Shown here: positions 36,135 through 48,761 of the stretch, piece by piece
Numbering within the stretch: the first letter of the stretch is position 1
Layout: every line of letters starts with the position of its first letter
Assembly: GCA_030803735.1 (NCBI GenBank)
Contig: JAURUC010000001.1
Span: 400,501-464,500, forward strand
Origin: Actinopolyspora lacussalsi
GTDB taxonomy: Bacteria; Actinomycetota; Actinomycetes; Mycobacteriales; Pseudonocardiaceae
Length of the DNA stretch: 64,000 bases
Direction of reading: 5' to 3'
Translations under genes and position numbers: made by a program
Notes under the pieces: generated by a model
The model's input: only the letters and a program-made list of their open reading frames with translations
The model's database searches: none
Told to the model about the DNA's origin: nothing

Positions 36135-36926
36135 TCAGAACTTCCGGTTGGCCAGTACCGGAATCTCCTCCCGCGCCTGCTCGGCGCGTTCCGGAGCGAT
36201 GTCGGTGATCAGCACGTCGGGCTCGGCCTCGAGCTGGTCGTGTATCACCCCGTAGGGGGTGACCACGGTGCTGTAGCCGATACCGGTTGGGGCCTTGGCC
36301 GCCGGTTCGCGGCCGATGCTGCGTGGATCGGCCTGTCCGCAGGCCAGCACCCAGGAGGTGGAGTCCAGCGCCCTGGCCCGCGCCAGCAGTTCCCACTGCT
36401 CGCGCTTGCCCGTTCCCGCGCCCCAGGAAGCTGCCGTGACCGTCACAGTGGCGCCGCGTTCCGCCAGTGTGGTGAACAGGCCGGGGAAACGAATGTCGTA
36501 GCAGGTCGTGAACCCCACGGTGGCGCTGGGCAGCCGCACCGTCAGCGGTTGCTCCCCCTCGGCCACGTTGCGCGACTCGGTGAAGCCGAACGCGTCGTAG
36601 AGGTGGATCTTGTCGTAGCGCGCCCGCGTGCCCGGCCCGGTCACCAGCAGCGTGTTGGTCACGCGGCCGTCCTCGGTGGGGGTGAACATACCCGCGGCCA
36701 CCGTGATGCCCGCGTCCCCCGCGAGCCTGCCGACCTCGCCTGCCCACGGGCCGTCCAGCGGTTCGGCCAGCGGTGCCAGCGGAACCCCGAAGCAGGCCAT
36801 GGTGGCTTCCGGGAAGATCGCGAGTTCCGCACCGGCCTCGGCGGCACGACGCACTCCTCCCGCCACGAGCTCCAGGTTGGCGTCCGGGTCCGGTGTGGAC
36901 GCGATCTGGCACAGCGCGACGCGCAC
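36135..36926 (-). CDS. Carbon-nitrogen hydrolase (nitrilase superfamily)
   Basis: 263 aa cytoplasmic amidase-type enzyme. The catalytic triad is Glu in AIFPEAT, Lys in YDKIHLYDAFG and Cys in GFTTCYDIRFP. The class resembles omega-amidase or deaminated-glutathione amidase, but the substrate is not decided by sequence. The GTG start at 36926 follows GGAGGAG by 5 nt. Divergent from the ABC importer. Confidence 0.9.
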   Translation of the reverse strand: MRVALCQIASTPDPDANLELVAGGVRRAAEAGAELAIFPEATMACFGVPLAPLAEPLDGPWAGEVGRLAGDAGITVAAGMFTPTEDGRVTNTLLVTGPGTRARYDKIHLYDAFGFTESRNVAEGEQPLTVRLPSATVGFTTCYDIRFPGLFTTLAERGATVTVTAASWGAGTGKREQWELLARARALDSTSWVLACGQADPRSIGREPAAKAPTGIGYSTVVTPYGVIHDQLEAEPDVLITDIAPERAEQAREEIPVLANRKF

Positions 36927-37024
36927 TTGGACTCCTCCTGTCGTGGCCGGGCTACACTCGACATTCTCCCATGCGCTCACCGCCGTCGACGAGCGCGCGC
37001 CGAGGTAGGCAACGTCTCATCCTG

Positions 37025-37054
37025 TTGCCATTCTCTTGCAGCAGTTTCTAGGGT
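37025..37054 (+). promoter_or_regulatory. Promoter of the ABC importer operon
   Basis: TTGCCA (37025-37030), an 18-bp spacer and TAGGGT (37049-37054) lie 6 nt before the GTG start, indicating a leaderless transcript. Confidence 0.65.
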
Positions 37055-37060
37055 TGGCCC

Positions 37061-38647
37061 GTGCTGAACCGGCGTACACTGATCTCTTCCTCCTTGGCCG
37101 CCTTCGCCGTGGCGGGTACTGCCTGCGCGGCGCCCGAGCGAAGCGGGGGCGATCCCCGAACCATGCTGCTGGCCGACGGGTACGAGCCGAGCAGTCTCAA
37201 CCCACTGCTGGGCTACGCACGAGCCGGGGCGGCCAAGTTCTACGACGGTCTGCTCGCCTTCGACGGCAACGGGCGACTGCACCCGGCGCTGGCGGAGGAA
37301 CAGCCCACCCCCACGGACGGCGCACGCACCTGGACCGTGCGGCTGCGCCGCGACGTGAGGTTCCACGACGGCGGTCCTTTCCGTGCGCGCGACGTGGTGG
37401 CCACCTACCGTGCCGCCGTCGATCCCGCTTACGCGGCCACGATCAGTTCCGGGTTGTCCATGCTCGAGGAAGTCGAAGCCGTGGACGAGCACACCGTGCG
37501 GTTCCGGCTCAACATCCCCTACGCGCCCTGGCCCGCCCGTATGGTCATGGGCATCCTGCCCGCGTCCGCGCTGGCCGAAGCCGTGCCACAGGGTGAGTCC
37601 CCGATCAATACGCAGCCGGTCGGCACCGGTCCCTACCGGCTCGCCGAGTGGCGGCGCGGCGAGCGAATGGTCTGGCGCGCCCACGAGAACTACTGGGGCG
37701 GTACGCCGCGGATCTCCGAGATCACCGTCGTTTTCGCCACCGACGACAACACCAGGGCGCAGCGCGTGCAGGCCGGGGAGTTCGACGGCACCGTCCTGCC
37801 CCCACTGCTGGCCGAGCGGGTGGGCAGCGGTTCCTACCGCACCGTGCACCACGACACAGCCGACTACCGGGCCATCACGCTGCCCGCCGACCAGCCCGTC
37901 ACGGGTGACCCGGCCGTGCGGATGGCGCTCAACCTGGCGGCGAACCGCTCCGAGATGGTGGACAGCCTGCTCGGCGGGCACGGCGAACCCGCTTACACTC
38001 CCATCCCGGAGTCCATGGGGCGGTTCCACGAGCCGGAGGCGAAGTTGGAGTTCGACCAGCGTCGCGCTCGCCAACTCCTGGACGAGGCGGGCTGGCGTGC
38101 CGGTTCGGACGGGATTCGCACCAAGGAGGGCACGCGGGCGAGCTTCACCGTGATGTACTTCGCCGATGACACCCTTCGCAAGAAGTTCGCCCAGGCGTTC
38201 GCCTCGGATGCCGGGAAGGTGGGAGTGCGGGTCGAACTGGCCGGAGTGGACCGCTCCGAAGCCGCCGAACGAATCGGTACCGACGCGATAGTGCTCGGCG
38301 GCGGCAGTCCGCTGGATCCGGACCTGCAGATGTACTCCGGTCTGCACTCCTCGATGATCGGTACCGGTACGTACCGGAACCCGGCCAAGTACCGCAACGA
38401 GCGGGTGGACTCGGCACTGGACGCCGGCAGGCGCACCGTCGAACCGGCCGAGCGTGCTCGGCACTACAAAGCGGCGCAGCGCGCCTACGTCGCTGATCCC
38501 GGCCTGGTCTACCTGGCGTTCATCCAGCACAGCTACGTCGTGCGTACCGGGATGTGGGACGGATACGAACCCGTTGTGGAACCGCACACGCACGGCACCA
38601 CCTGGGGCCCGTGGTGGAACGTCGAGAAATGGACCCCGAAAGAGTGA
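37061..38647 (+). CDS. Peptide/nickel-type ABC substrate-binding lipoprotein
   Basis: 528 aa, SBP_bac_5 family. A signal peptide (basic LNRRT, hydrophobic core) ends near AVAGTAC, a weak lipobox with Cys at about residue 22. The mature domain has YEPSSLNPLLGYARAG, RRDVRFHDGGPFRARDVVATY and VGTGPYRLAEW, standard for DppA/NikA-like binders. The ligand (oligopeptide, metal chelate or other) is unknown. First gene of a complete importer operon. Confidence 0.9.
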   Translation: MLNRRTLISSSLAAFAVAGTACAAPERSGGDPRTMLLADGYEPSSLNPLLGYARAGAAKFYDGLLAFDGNGRLHPALAEEQPTPTDGARTWTVRLRRDVRFHDGGPFRARDVVATYRAAVDPAYAATISSGLSMLEEVEAVDEHTVRFRLNIPYAPWPARMVMGILPASALAEAVPQGESPINTQPVGTGPYRLAEWRRGERMVWRAHENYWGGTPRISEITVVFATDDNTRAQRVQAGEFDGTVLPPLLAERVGSGSYRTVHHDTADYRAITLPADQPVTGDPAVRMALNLAANRSEMVDSLLGGHGEPAYTPIPESMGRFHEPEAKLEFDQRRARQLLDEAGWRAGSDGIRTKEGTRASFTVMYFADDTLRKKFAQAFASDAGKVGVRVELAGVDRSEAAERIGTDAIVLGGGSPLDPDLQMYSGLHSSMIGTGTYRNPAKYRNERVDSALDAGRRTVEPAERARHYKAAQRAYVADPGLVYLAFIQHSYVVRTGMWDGYEPVVEPHTHGTTWGPWWNVEKWTPKE

Positions 38648-39654
38648 ACTCACGTGTGTGGACGGTGCGCCGTCGAAGCCGTGCGGGTGCGGTGGCCGGA
38701 CTCGTCGTCCGCCGGGTCGTGCTCGCCGTGCCGGTACTGCTGCTCGTCTCGCTGGCGGTGTTCCTGCTCGCCGCGGCCTCACCGTTCGACCCGATCCACC
38801 AGTACTACGGGGTGCGGATCTTCGACGCCTCGGCCGCGGACGTGGCCAGCGTACGAGAACAGCTCGACCTCGACCGCCCGGTGCTCGCGCGGTTCTGGGA
38901 CTGGTTGAGCGGAATCCTGTCCGGTGACCTCGGCATGTCCCGCTCGATGCGCGCACCGGTCGCGGACGTGCTGGCGAGGCGCCTGCCGTGGACGCTGCTG
39001 CTCGCGTGCTGCGGCCTGGCCCTCGCCGTGGTGTTCTCGCTGGTGATCGGAACTGTGGCCGCTTGGCGGCAGGGTGGCTGGACGGACCGGCTGATCACGG
39101 CTGTCGGCCACGCCCTGGAGGGGATTCCGCCCTTCGTGGTGGCGTTGTTGGCCATCGCGCTGTTCTCGCTCGGCCTCGGATGGTTGCCGGTCGCCGGCCT
39201 CACCGACGCGGGCAGTTCACTCGGCCCAGCGCAGGTGATCGAGCACCTGGTGCTGCCCGCCGCGGTACTGGGGATATCGCAGAGCCCCTGGCTCGTACTG
39301 CACGTACGACAGTCGCTGCTGACAGCGTTCACCGAGGATCACGTCACCGGTGCCCGAGCCAGGGGAGTCCGCGAACGCGTGGTGGTCGCGCGGCACGCCC
39401 TGCCCACCGCGCTGCTGCCGTTCGTGACGCTGATCGGCGCCCGGATCCCCGAACTCGTGACCGGCGCTGTGCTGGTGGAGGAGGTCTTCTCCTGGCCGGG
39501 AGTGGCCTCCGCCGTCGTCACCGCGGCGAGAGCGGCGGACTATCCGCTGCTGGCGATCCTGACCCTGCTCGCCACGGCCGCCGTGCTGCTCGGTTCCCTC
39601 CTGGCCGACGTGGCAGCCGTACTACTCGATCCGAGAGTCTCCGCTGATGGTTGA
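38644..39654 (+). CDS. ABC importer permease (DppB-like)
   Basis: 336 aa with six transmembrane helices. The long periplasmic loop after helix 1 (residues 40-95) and the EAA-type cytoplasmic loop with VTGARARGVRERVVVARHAL are typical of the DppB class. The GTG at 38644 overlaps the binding-protein stop (GTGA); an in-frame ATG at 38629 is an alternative. Confidence 0.88.
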   Translation: MNSRVWTVRRRSRAGAVAGLVVRRVVLAVPVLLLVSLAVFLLAAASPFDPIHQYYGVRIFDASAADVASVREQLDLDRPVLARFWDWLSGILSGDLGMSRSMRAPVADVLARRLPWTLLLACCGLALAVVFSLVIGTVAAWRQGGWTDRLITAVGHALEGIPPFVVALLAIALFSLGLGWLPVAGLTDAGSSLGPAQVIEHLVLPAAVLGISQSPWLVLHVRQSLLTAFTEDHVTGARARGVRERVVVARHALPTALLPFVTLIGARIPELVTGAVLVEEVFSWPGVASAVVTAARAADYPLLAILTLLATAAVLLGSLLADVAAVLLDPRVSADG

Positions 39655-40570
39655 GCTCGAATCCGACAGCGCCACCGCCGGCCGACCCCGCCCCTGGCGG
39701 AGCGCCACTCGTGCTCGTGCCGGGACCGTGCGAGGTGCGGCCGGAGCCGTGCGGGCACGGCTGAGCCTCGTGACGGCGGTGACCGCGCTGGGTGCGCTCG
39801 TACTGGCCGCGTTGTCGGTTCCCGCCCTGTCCGCGGCACCCGGCACCGTGGACTACCAGGCCATACGGCTTCCGCCGAGTCCGGCGCATCCGTTCGGCAC
39901 GGACACCTCGGGACGCGATCTGTTCGTGCGCTCGCTGGCGGGACTGCGGGTGTCACTGCTCGTGGCGGCGGTCAGCACGGTGGTGTCCACAGTGCTCGGT
40001 ACCGCGGTGGGTGCGCTCTCCGGCGCGTCGGGGGGATGGGTGGATCGCCTGTTGATGCGGGTGGTGGACGCGGTCAACGCTGTACCGCACCTGCTGCTGG
40101 GCATCGTGATCGTCGCGCTCTACCAGGGAACGGTGCTCGCGGTGGTACTGTCCATCGGCCTGACCCACTGGGCCACCGTCGCGCGTGTGGTGCGTTCCGA
40201 GGTGCTCGGGCTGCGCAACCGGCCCTACGTGGACGCGGCCGTCTCGGCCGGTGCCGGTCGGTGGTGGGTGCTGCGCAACCACCTGCTGCCCGCGATCGTG
40301 CCCCAAGCGGCACTGTCCGCGGTGCTGCTCGTGCCGCACGCGGTGTTCCACGAGACCGCGCTGAGCTTCCTCGGGCTGGGACTGCCCCCGCATCTGGCCA
40401 GCATCGGCAACATCCTCTCCGACGGCAGGGAGGGGGTCCTGCTCGGTGCCTGGTGGATCGTGGCGTTCCCGGCCGGGCTGCTCGTGGCCACCACGCTGTC
40501 GGTGTCCGGGATCGCCGCCGCCTGGCGGGACCGGACGATTCCCACTCGGCGTTCCGAGCTGACGCTGTGA
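39647..40570 (+). CDS. ABC importer permease (DppC-like)
   Basis: 307 aa, six helices. HPFGTDTSGRDLFVRSLAGLR is the DppC signature; the EAA loop reads YVDAAVSAGAGRWWVLRNHLL. Overlaps the previous gene by 8 bases. Pairs with the DppB-like protein to form the channel. Confidence 0.9.
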   Translation: MVELESDSATAGRPRPWRSATRARAGTVRGAAGAVRARLSLVTAVTALGALVLAALSVPALSAAPGTVDYQAIRLPPSPAHPFGTDTSGRDLFVRSLAGLRVSLLVAAVSTVVSTVLGTAVGALSGASGGWVDRLLMRVVDAVNAVPHLLLGIVIVALYQGTVLAVVLSIGLTHWATVARVVRSEVLGLRNRPYVDAAVSAGAGRWWVLRNHLLPAIVPQAALSAVLLVPHAVFHETALSFLGLGLPPHLASIGNILSDGREGVLLGAWWIVAFPAGLLVATTLSVSGIAAAWRDRTIPTRRSELTL

Positions 40571-40606
40571 ACGCCCCGCGAACCGAGCCGGATGGAGTGA
40601 TCATCG

Positions 40607-41584
40607 GTGCAGCAGTCGCCACTGCTCTGGTTGGACGACATGTCGGTGCGTTTCGAACTGGGGCGGAGCCGTGGTTCCGAGACCGTGCACGCCGTCACCG
40701 ACGCCAGGCTGCGCCTGTTTCCCGGCCAGATACTGGCGCTGGTGGGCGAGTCCGGCTGCGGCAAGTCCGTGCTCGCCTCCGCGCTGCTCGGACTGCTGCC
40801 CGCCAACGCGTGGTCGCGTGGTCGTGCCCTGCTGAGTTCCGGAACGGACGAGGACGTCGAGTTGCTCGCGGCACCCGAGAGCGTGCTCGCGCGCGAGGTC
40901 AGGGGAAGGCGAGTCGGTCTCGTCCCCCAGTCCGCCGCGACCCACCTCACTCCGGTGCGTACCGCCCGGGCCCAACTGTCCGAGGCCTTCCGTGAGCTGC
41001 GCGGCCGTGCCGACCGTGCCGAGGTGGAAGCGCTGGCCCGACGGGTCGGGTTGGATCCGGACGAGCTCGATCACTATCCGCACGAGCTGTCCGGGGGCAT
41101 GGCGCAGCGTGTCGCGGTGGCCTCGGCGCTGGTGGCCGAACCCCCGGTTGTCATCGCGGACGAGCCCACCACGGGACTGGACCGACCGTTGGTCGAGCGT
41201 GTCATGGACCTGCTCGGCGAACTCGCCGATCGCGAAAGAGGAGTGTTGTTGATCACCCATGATCTGGACGCCGCCGCGCGGGTGGCCACCCACGTGGCGG
41301 TGATGTACGCCAGCCGGGTGGTGGAGAGCGGGCCCGCGGCCGAAGTGTTCGGGGAGCCCTGGCACCCCTACACGAAACGGCTGCTGGCGGCGCTGCCGGA
41401 AGGGGGGTTTCAGCCCGTCCCCGGGCATCCGCCCGCCCTGACCGAGTTGGCCGAGCTCGAACGCGAGTGGGGCTGCGTGTTCTGCCTGCGTTGCCCCGAA
41501 ACACCCGGGGTGGCGCCGTGTAACGGCGAGCCGCGGCTCGTCGAGCACGGGCGCAGGTCCGTCGCGGCGCATCCGCCGTGCTGA
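40607..41584 (+). CDS. ABC importer ATPase (DppD-like)
   Basis: 325 aa. Walker A GESGCGKS, signature LSGGMAQR, Walker B VVIADEPTTGLD and H-loop LLITHDLD are complete. The C-terminal oligopeptide-transporter extension contains CVFCLRCPETPGVAPC, a four-Cys pattern that may bind an iron-sulfur cluster as in related ATPases. GTG start after GGAG. Confidence 0.92.
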   Translation: MQQSPLLWLDDMSVRFELGRSRGSETVHAVTDARLRLFPGQILALVGESGCGKSVLASALLGLLPANAWSRGRALLSSGTDEDVELLAAPESVLAREVRGRRVGLVPQSAATHLTPVRTARAQLSEAFRELRGRADRAEVEALARRVGLDPDELDHYPHELSGGMAQRVAVASALVAEPPVVIADEPTTGLDRPLVERVMDLLGELADRERGVLLITHDLDAAARVATHVAVMYASRVVESGPAAEVFGEPWHPYTKRLLAALPEGGFQPVPGHPPALTELAELEREWGCVFCLRCPETPGVAPCNGEPRLVEHGRRSVAAHPPC

Positions 41585-42219
41585 GCGCCAGGGGAGTGGT
41601 CGCGGGCTACGCCCGCGGCCGTGCCGTACTCGACGGAGTGGACGTGACCGTTCCCCGGGGGACGGTTCGCGGTCTCGCCGGACCGAGCGGTTGCGGCAAA
41701 TCCACGCTGGCCAGAGTGCTGGCACTGCTGCAGCGTCCGTGGTCGGGCACTGTCGAGCTGGACGGCCGCGAGATCCGGGGCGCGCGCTACTCGGTTCCCC
41801 GGCAGTCGCGCACCTCGGTGGGGATCGTTTTCCAGCAGCCCCGCCCCGCCGTGGACCCGCGTATGACGCTGCGCGAAATCGTCTCGGAGCCACTGCGCGT
41901 CCGCGGTGCGCGGCAACCCCGAGCCCGCGTGGACGAGCTCGCCGAGACGACCGGTCTCGACGCGGAACTGCTCGGCAGGATGCCGCACGAGGTCAGCGAC
42001 GGCCAGCTGCAGCGTGCCTGCCTGGCACGTGCGATGGCCCCGCGTCCTCATTACCTGATCTGCGACGAGATGACCGGGATGCTGGACGCCTCCACCACGG
42101 CCGCGCTCGTCCGCGTCGTGACCGGACGGGTGGCCGAGGAGGGAACCGGTGTGCTGGCCATCAGCCACGACGAGTCGCTGCTGCGCGCCTGGGCCGGTGA
42201 CGACGTCATCCGGTGGTAG
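41578..42219 (+). CDS. ABC importer ATPase (DppF-like), compact
   Basis: 213 aa, shorter than usual because the C-terminal oligopeptide-transporter extension is missing. Walker A GPSGCGKS and Walker B YLICDEMTGMLD are intact. The signature reads VSDGQLQR instead of LSGGQ, a degenerate form that could make this half-site weaker. H-loop AISHDE. Overlaps the previous gene by 7 bases. Confidence 0.88.
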   Translation: MLSARGVVAGYARGRAVLDGVDVTVPRGTVRGLAGPSGCGKSTLARVLALLQRPWSGTVELDGREIRGARYSVPRQSRTSVGIVFQQPRPAVDPRMTLREIVSEPLRVRGARQPRARVDELAETTGLDAELLGRMPHEVSDGQLQRACLARAMAPRPHYLICDEMTGMLDASTTAALVRVVTGRVAEEGTGVLAISHDESLLRAWAGDDVIRW

Positions 42220-42314
42220 GGCGGGGGAGTGTGGCAGGGTGAGGTGGTTGTCCGGTGCACGGTCGCCGCGTGTCGTGGTGGCCGTAGGCGCTCGATTGGT
42301 TGTGGAGAGCACTG

Positions 42315-42467
42315 ATGAGTGAACAGACCACGTTCATGCAATGGCGTGAACGAGCCAAAACCGAGATCCGTGACGAACACCCGCAGCTGCGCTGGCTGCT
42401 GATCACAGCCGGAGTGGTCGTGGTGCTCGGGATCGTGCTGGGGGCCGCGGTGCTGCTGCTCCTCTGA
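42315..42467 (+). CDS. 50-aa tail-anchored membrane protein
   Basis: A charged N-terminal half (FMQWRERAKTEIRDEHPQLR) is followed by a single C-terminal transmembrane helix (residues 27-50). ATG 5 nt after GGAGAG. No known domain. A strong terminator follows immediately, indicating a genuine transcription unit with, or downstream of, the ABC operon. Confidence 0.65.
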   Translation: MSEQTTFMQWRERAKTEIRDEHPQLRWLLITAGVVVVLGIVLGAAVLLLL

Positions 42468-42475
42468 CCGCTCGA

Positions 42476-42510
42476 GGTGGGGCGGTGTGTGCGAGACGCA
42501 CCGCCCCACC
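42476..42510. terminator. Bidirectional terminator
   Basis: A perfect 12-bp inverted repeat, GGTGGGGCGGTG with CACCGCCCCACC, and an 11-nt loop, between the 50-aa gene and the convergent carboxypeptidase gene. Confidence 0.85.
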
Positions 42511-42520
42511 CGTGGTTCGG

Positions 42521-43777
42521 TCAGGCGCCCGCTTCGTTCAGCAGCATCGCCACCGCTTCGTCGTTGCGAGCGGTTTCCCGCTCGATGACCTCGTCCGGCG
42601 GGTAGAAGCCGTCGATTCCCCCGCTGTTCGGATACATCTCGAACGTGAACGAGAGTATGCCGTGCTCGGCCCACATCCAGTCGTTCATGCTGCCGTCGGT
42701 GACGTAGAGGTCACTCGACTGCATCGGCGTGTACCCGTTGCTGCGGGCCATCGCGTTGCCCAGCTCGGCGAACCTGCGGTACTGCTCCCGTGTCATGCCC
42801 GGTGCGGTGTCCGCGGTGGTGTAGCCGTACGGCCACAGCACCAGTTCCGAGAAGCTGTGGAAATCGATGTGCGCGGTTATCCGTTGCCGTCCTCCCGCCT
42901 CGCGTGATTCGACGAAATCCCTTATCGCGGCGGTTTCCGGTGCGGAGAAGGGCGCCGGACCACGGTAGGTCGGTTGACTCGGGTTCCCGCTGGACCCGCC
43001 GCAGCAGCCCCACTTGTAGCCCCAGTTGCGGTTCAGGTCCACCGGCTCGCTCTCCCGGTTGCGGCGCCAGCCCCGGTAGCCGTTGCCCGACACGTCGTAG
43101 GTCGAGCCGTCCGGGTTGACCATCGGGATGATCCAGATCTCCCGGTTGTCGACCGCGTTCGTGATGTCGGGATCGGAGCCGTGGTTGTCGGTGTAGCGCC
43201 GCAGGATGTGCAGGCACATCTCGGTCGTGAGGTGTTCCCTGGCGTGCTGGTTGCACGTGAACAGCACTTCCGGCTCGTTCTCGTCCGTCCCGGCGTTGTC
43301 ACTGATCTTGACCACCGGGATGTCCCTGCCCCGCGCCGAACGGCCCGCGCTCGTGCTGTCGACGATTTCCGGGTGCTCGGCCGCCGCCTCCTCGATCTCC
43401 GAAACCGTTTCGGAGTAGGTGTGGTAGCCGCTGTCCTCGGGAGGGAAGTCGGCAGACGAGGCCTCCGGGCGAACGGGGGCGTCGGCCGCTGCGGGGAGGC
43501 GTCGCGGGCTCAGTCCCCGGGCGCGCAGCCGCTCGGCCTGCGCCGGGGTGGCTTCGACGAAGGCGGTTTCCCCGGTTACCGAAAGCACCAGCGCGCCGGT
43601 GCGATTGACAGCGGTGCGGGAAGCGGTGTCCGTGTTCGGGATCCGGTAGACGGCCCTGCTGGTCTCTTCCCCGGTGTGATCGCCTCCCCGCGCGAATGCC
43701 GACTGGGTGGCAGGCAGCGACAGCAGGAGAGCGGTGACCGACAGTGCCACGGTTGTCCGTCGTCGTAGCGTGCGCAT
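42521..43777 (-). CDS. Secreted zinc carboxypeptidase (M14)
   Basis: 418 aa. A signal peptide (RTLRRRTTVALSVTALLLSL, cleavage near AFARG) and a propeptide-like region (about residues 35-115) precede the M14 domain. Zinc ligands are His and Glu in FTCNQHAREHLTTE and the His in HIDFHSFSELV. The catalytic Glu is in SFTFEMYP; DLNRNWGYKW supplies the substrate arginine. Removes C-terminal residues from extracellular peptides. ATG 43777 follows GGAGGAAC. Confidence 0.92.
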   Translation of the reverse strand: MRTLRRRTTVALSVTALLLSLPATQSAFARGGDHTGEETSRAVYRIPNTDTASRTAVNRTGALVLSVTGETAFVEATPAQAERLRARGLSPRRLPAAADAPVRPEASSADFPPEDSGYHTYSETVSEIEEAAAEHPEIVDSTSAGRSARGRDIPVVKISDNAGTDENEPEVLFTCNQHAREHLTTEMCLHILRRYTDNHGSDPDITNAVDNREIWIIPMVNPDGSTYDVSGNGYRGWRRNRESEPVDLNRNWGYKWGCCGGSSGNPSQPTYRGPAPFSAPETAAIRDFVESREAGGRQRITAHIDFHSFSELVLWPYGYTTADTAPGMTREQYRRFAELGNAMARSNGYTPMQSSDLYVTDGSMNDWMWAEHGILSFTFEMYPNSGGIDGFYPPDEVIERETARNDEAVAMLLNEAGA

Positions 43778-44091
43778 GTTCCTCCGATCGATCACGGATT
43801 CGGTGCCCCCACCGAGGCTCGCCGCGATTACACTTCGTCACAACATGCGTACGTATGAGGGTGGGACCGTTTTTCGTGTCAGGATCCCCTGCCGGTACGG
43901 CCTGCTTGCCGGTCCGGGGCGAGCACCCGAGCCGGGACACGGACTCGGAATGATTTCTCAGGGGCGTCGCGGTACGGCTCGCTCGTCCGGAAGGCGCCCG
44001 GACGTCGTCTCGAGGAGGTGGAGCTGCCGACGGAGCCGGGCAGGACTACGGATACCCTGGTCGTCAGCAACGTTTCGCGGAGGGAAGTCCC
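43778..44091. other. Divergent intergenic region, carboxypeptidase / hisD
   Basis: 314 bases without a gene. GGAGGGAAG just before the hisD ATG is its ribosome site. GATACC near 44051 could be a -10 for hisD, without a clear -35. No attenuator-like run of His codons was seen. Confidence 0.4.
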
Positions 44092-47213
<3,122 letters not shown>

Positions 47214-47214
<1 letters not shown>

Positions 47215-47237
47215 CCGGTTCGGAACGGTGAACCGGT
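47214..47237 (+). terminator. Hairpin at the end of hisDCB
   Basis: ACCGGTTC and GAACCGGT arms with an 8-nt loop, starting at the last base of the hisB stop codon. No U-tract. Confidence 0.4.
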
Positions 47238-47374
47238 TCCGCGCCGGTCACTCGGTCCGTCGTCGCGCGGCACCTCCCACCGGCCCGTGAGCGGGAGGTA
47301 CCGCCGTCGTCCGGTCGCGCCAGGGCGCCCCGATGCCCGGGCATCACACGAGCGGGTGGAATCGCCGGGTGACT

Positions 47375-47474
47375 CCCTTGACAACACCGCAATACGGTCG
47401 CATTGTCGCTCATTAAGCAACATAGTGTGCATTACGCAACAGTAGTGTTGCCGCTTTGACAATGGTGTCAAGGG
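47375..47474 (+). promoter_or_regulatory. Elaborate promoter of the cysteine-synthase-like gene
   Basis: TTGACA (47378-47383), a 17-bp spacer and CATTGT (47401-47406) form a good promoter. Downstream are two 12-mers CATTAAGCAACA (47411-47422) and CATTACGCAACA (47430-47441), 19 bases apart. A 9-bp inverted repeat CCCTTGACA/TGTCAAGGG (47375-47383 and 47466-47474) brackets the whole block and includes the -35. A tightly regulated gene is implied. Confidence 0.65.
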
Positions 47475-47481
47475 AGAGCGC

Positions 47482-48429
47482 ATGACCGGATCACCGCTGG
47501 CCGGGCCTAGGCCACCGGCCGTTCCCGAGTCCCCCGCCGACGTCGGTTCCGTGCTCGAAGCGGTCGGCGATACTCCGTTGCTGCGTATCGAGGGAATCCG
47601 GGTCAAGCTGGAGTTCCTCAACCCGTCGGGTTCGATCAAGGCGCGTATCGCCACCTACATGATCGAGCGAGCCGAACGGGAGGGATTGCTGCGTCCCGGC
47701 GACACCATCGTGGAGGCCAGCAGTGGTAACACCGGCAACGCCATGAGCATGGTGGCCGCCGTCAAGGGATACCCGATGCTGGTGGTGATGCCGCGCAACG
47801 TCAGCACCGAACGTGCCGCCATCTCACGTGCTTTCGGCGCCGAAGTCCGTACCACCGGCGACTTCCACGTCAACGACGCACTGCGCACCGCACGCGAGCT
47901 CGGTGCGCAACCCGGCTACTTCGCCCCGCAGCAGTTCGACAGCGAGTGGAACGTCGACGAGAACCGCTGCTGGCTCGGTCCGGAGATCCTGCGGCAGCTT
48001 CCTCCCGGAGCCCTGCCCGACGCGGTGGTCGGCGGTGTCGGCACCGGTGGAACGATCGTCGGGGTGGGGCAGGCGTTCCGCGCTGTCAACCCGGGATGTC
48101 GGGTCGTGGCGGTGGAGCCCAACGAGTCGTGCACCCTGGCGTGCGGTGAGATCGACAAGCATCTGATCGAGGGGATCTCGGATGGCTTCGTGCCGGGAGT
48201 GTTCGACAGGCACCGACACGAGGTGGACGAGATCATGGCCGTGGACAGCGCCGACGCCATCGAGCAGTCCCGCGAACTCGGAAGACGATACGGCTTGTTC
48301 GTGGGCCCTTCCTCCGGGGCGCATCTGCTCGCCGCCAAACGGCTGCGGCGTGCCAGGCCGGAGCTCGGGGAGATCGTGACCTTCCTCGCAGACGAAGGAG
48401 AAAAGTATCTCACCGAACATTTCACTTGA
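47482..48429 (+). CDS. PLP-dependent cysteine synthase family protein
   Basis: 315 aa of the CysK/CysM/CBS fold. The PLP lysine is in NPSGSIKARIA, the phosphate/substrate loops in VEASSGNTGNAMSM and GGVGTGGTIVG, and the end has GPSSGAHLLAAKRL. The sequence lacks the extended CysK C-terminal region and could act on O-acetylserine, O-phosphoserine or a specialised substrate. It sits between hisB and a molybdopterin oxidoreductase, outside any sulfur operon. Confidence 0.85.
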   Translation: MTGSPLAGPRPPAVPESPADVGSVLEAVGDTPLLRIEGIRVKLEFLNPSGSIKARIATYMIERAEREGLLRPGDTIVEASSGNTGNAMSMVAAVKGYPMLVVMPRNVSTERAAISRAFGAEVRTTGDFHVNDALRTARELGAQPGYFAPQQFDSEWNVDENRCWLGPEILRQLPPGALPDAVVGGVGTGGTIVGVGQAFRAVNPGCRVVAVEPNESCTLACGEIDKHLIEGISDGFVPGVFDRHRHEVDEIMAVDSADAIEQSRELGRRYGLFVGPSSGAHLLAAKRLRRARPELGEIVTFLADEGEKYLTEHFT

Positions 48430-48761
48430 GAACCACAACACCCGTTGCCCGGGTGGTCGGTTAGCCGGCACGTGAGTCGGCGCCTTGCTGTGTTGGGCCG
48501 GCTCTTGAGTAGCGACCTACGCGGCGAGCGGCCCGGCCTCGCAATGCATCCGACTCACGCACCGGGTAACCCCTGTTACCGGGGCGCCGCTACGGTTTTC
48601 GAGCGAAGCGTGGGGTCCCGGGTTGGTAGGGGTCTCGTTTTTGAGCATGGCGTGTAGGAGGCCGCCGCTTCGGGTGTTTCGACACGGGTCGTGCTGGCGT
48701 TTACGGCGTGACAGCGCGATGATGTAGCTGTTCGACCAGTTAGTTCTCGGCGAAAGGCGGG
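48430..48761. other. Intergenic region before the oxidoreductase gene
   Basis: 332 bases. A GGTAAC/GTTACC hairpin (about 48569-48582) may terminate the cysteine-synthase-like transcript. A short reverse-strand open frame has no start signal or recognised domain and is not called. Confidence 0.4.
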
